From an uncultured Clostridia bacterium (lineage in GTDB: Bacteria; Bacillota; Clostridia; Oscillospirales; Acutalibacteraceae): a DNA stretch of 53,871 nt. Of this stretch, positions 53,074-53,871 are shown one piece after another; positions within the stretch are counted from its first letter, which is position 1, and every line of letters begins with the position of its first letter. The DNA lies in the NCBI GenBank assembly GCA_947595635.1, contig CANQEU010000008.1, positions 1-53,871 on the forward strand, in the 5' to 3' direction. The notes beneath the pieces are model-generated. The model was given only the letters and a program-made list of their open reading frames with translations. It did not search any database and was not told the origin of the DNA. The translations under genes were made by a program, and so were the position numbers.

Positions 53074-53871
53074 TTAATCCTCTTTGATTCTCTTGCGAGT
53101 AAATACTACTACTCCGGCTGCTGCTGCGAGTATAAGGAGAAGCATTGCTACATTTGCGCTGTCGCCTGTAGCAACCTTGCCCGGTGTAGTTGATGAGCTT
53201 CCGCCCGAGGTTGTTCCGCCGGAGGTTGAACCGCCGTTGCCGCCCGGTGTGCTTGTCGGGTTAGTCGGCTGATCCTTAGCTTCATCAGTTGTAGGCTGAG
53301 TCGGAGCTTCTGTAGGCTCATCGCTCGGCTCGTCTGTCGGAGCGTCTGTAGGCTCATCTGTCGGCTCATCTGTAGGCTCGTCTGTCGGAGCATCTGTAGG
53401 CTCGTCTGTCGGAGCGTCTGTAGGCTCATCTGTAGGCTCGTCAGTCGGCTCATCTGTAGGCTCGTCTGTAGGCTCGTCTGTAGGCTCGTCAGTAGGCTCG
53501 TCAGTAGGCTCGTCAGTCGGCTCGTCTGACGGAGTATCTGTCGGCTCGTCTGTCGGCTCGTCTGTCGGAGCGTCTGTAGGCTCGTCTGTAGGCTCGTCTG
53601 ACGGAGCGGCTGTTGGCGGATTGCCGAGGAGAACCTCGATGTTCTCGCCGTCTACGCCCCAGATTCCTGTTGTCTCGTCATACCAGATGGTAACAGTTGT
53701 AACAGCGTCTGTATAGAACATCTGATTGTTGCCCATACCGTCAGGTAACCATGATGCGCCGTCTACCGTTATCTTAAACTCGTATCCTACTATAGAATTT
53801 TGTGCAAGGTTCTCATAAACCTTCTCATAACGACCCTTTTCTGCATTATAGGTCATCAGGTTGTTGTCGTC
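53074..53871 (-). CDS. Cell-surface protein with EPTD repeats and TGDS anchor, 5' part missing
   Basis: The frame stays open to the right edge (codons for DDNNLMT precede the first internal Met), so the N-terminus lies outside. The visible start is a beta-rich module (YNAEKGRYEKVYENL, GYEFKITVDGASWLPDG, TVTIWYDETTGIWG). It is reminiscent of the small starch-binding/X25-type modules of amylases, but that is tentative. About 25 tetrapeptides of the type EPTD/APTD follow, then a Gly/Ser/Thr linker, and GKVATGDS, a hydrophobic helix and a TRKRIKED tail. The same anchor is found on the 5'-nucleotidase. If the module is starch-related, the protein would be a surface glycan-binding or amylase-type enzyme. 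Confidence 0.8.
   Translation of the reverse strand, partial: DDNNLMTYNAEKGRYEKVYENLAQNSIVGYEFKITVDGASWLPDGMGNNQMFYTDAVTTVTIWYDETTGIWGVDGENIEVLLGNPPTAAPSDEPTDEPTDAPTDEPTDEPTDTPSDEPTDEPTDEPTDEPTDEPTDEPTDEPTDEPTDEPTDAPTDEPTDAPTDEPTDEPTDEPTDAPTDEPSDEPTEAPTQPTTDEAKDQPTNPTSTPGGNGGSTSGGTTSGGSSSTTPGKVATGDSANVAMLLLILAAAAGVVVFTRKRIKED
53300..53610 (-). repeat. Tandem 12-bp repeat array encoding (E/A)PTD
   Basis: About 25 nearly identical 12-bp units encode the Pro/Thr/Asp linker of the surface protein. Units differ mainly at wobble positions (GTCGGCTC versus GTAGGCTC) and by GCG-to-GAG type Ala/Glu changes. The array is prone to slippage, so copy number may vary between strains. Confidence 0.85.

Overview
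The window reads as chromosome of a spore-forming, Gram-positive Clostridia, most likely the Ruminococcaceae/Oscillospiraceae group. The grounds are spo0A next to spoIVB, a YmxH-type sporulation protein, Prp-processed ribosomal protein L27, mini-RNase III, NlpC/P60 wall proteins with Thr/Pro-rich linkers, and an archaeal-type IMP cyclohydrolase (PurO) beside a stand-alone AICAR formyltransferase. Intergenic DNA is AT-rich and sigma-A promoters are easy to see: many have TTGACA-like and TATAAT-like boxes 17 bp apart. No rRNA or tRNA gene, CRISPR array, insertion sequence or prophage was seen.

Layout. 1-2 kb: dihydrouridine synthase and a CmpB-family membrane protein, both leftward, then a remarkable GC-rich cloverleaf palindrome. 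2.2-14.3 kb: leftward rpoB-rpoC and rpsL-rpsG-fusA-tuf, with separate promoters for rpoBC, for rpsL and for tuf. 14.7-16.7 kb: a surface 5'-nucleotidase. 16.8-21.5 kb: rpsF-ssb-rpsR, then rplU-prp-rpmA and DUF6483-obgE-mrnC. 21.7-28.7 kb: one purine operon in transcription order purE-F-M-N-O-H-D, with a leader that looks like a leader-peptide attenuator. 28.8-30.3 kb: nfeD and an SPFH protein behind a structured leader. 30.7-35.6 kb: a DUF4364 regulator, an NlpC/P60 wall hydrolase with a WalR-like box, a membrane glycosyltransferase and a lipoprotein. 35.7-39.9 kb: pcrA, HPr and apgM. 40-46.5 kb: a second NlpC/P60 protein, an LRR lipoprotein with degV, ymxH, and proS-metA. 46.7-51.8 kb: a CtpE-like P-type ATPase, spoIVB, spo0A and a degenerate HMA-like small protein. 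52-53.9 kb: a promoter-driven structured non-coding stretch, bioY, and a Thr/Pro-repeat surface protein cut by the right edge.

The genes combine core translation/transcription, de novo purine synthesis, envelope remodelling and sporulation control. Three large extracellular proteins carry long Thr/Pro/Glu/Asp linkers, and all three end in a hydrophobic tail with a TGD/TGS-type putative sorting signal. The items most worth a second look are the 126-bp cloverleaf at 2017-2142, the purE leader at 28555-28742, the structured leaders upstream of nfeD and bioY, a 46-bp palindromic repeat present twice, and a Spo0A whose receiver domain lacks the acidic pair and the switch lysine.

Start codons were re-chosen from the family N-terminus and Shine-Dalgarno position for rpsG, rpoB, the 5'-nucleotidase, rpsF, purD, purE, ptsH, apgM, proS, the LRR lipoprotein and the 31.5-kb NlpC gene. 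Family calls are from motif recognition only; no database search was possible.
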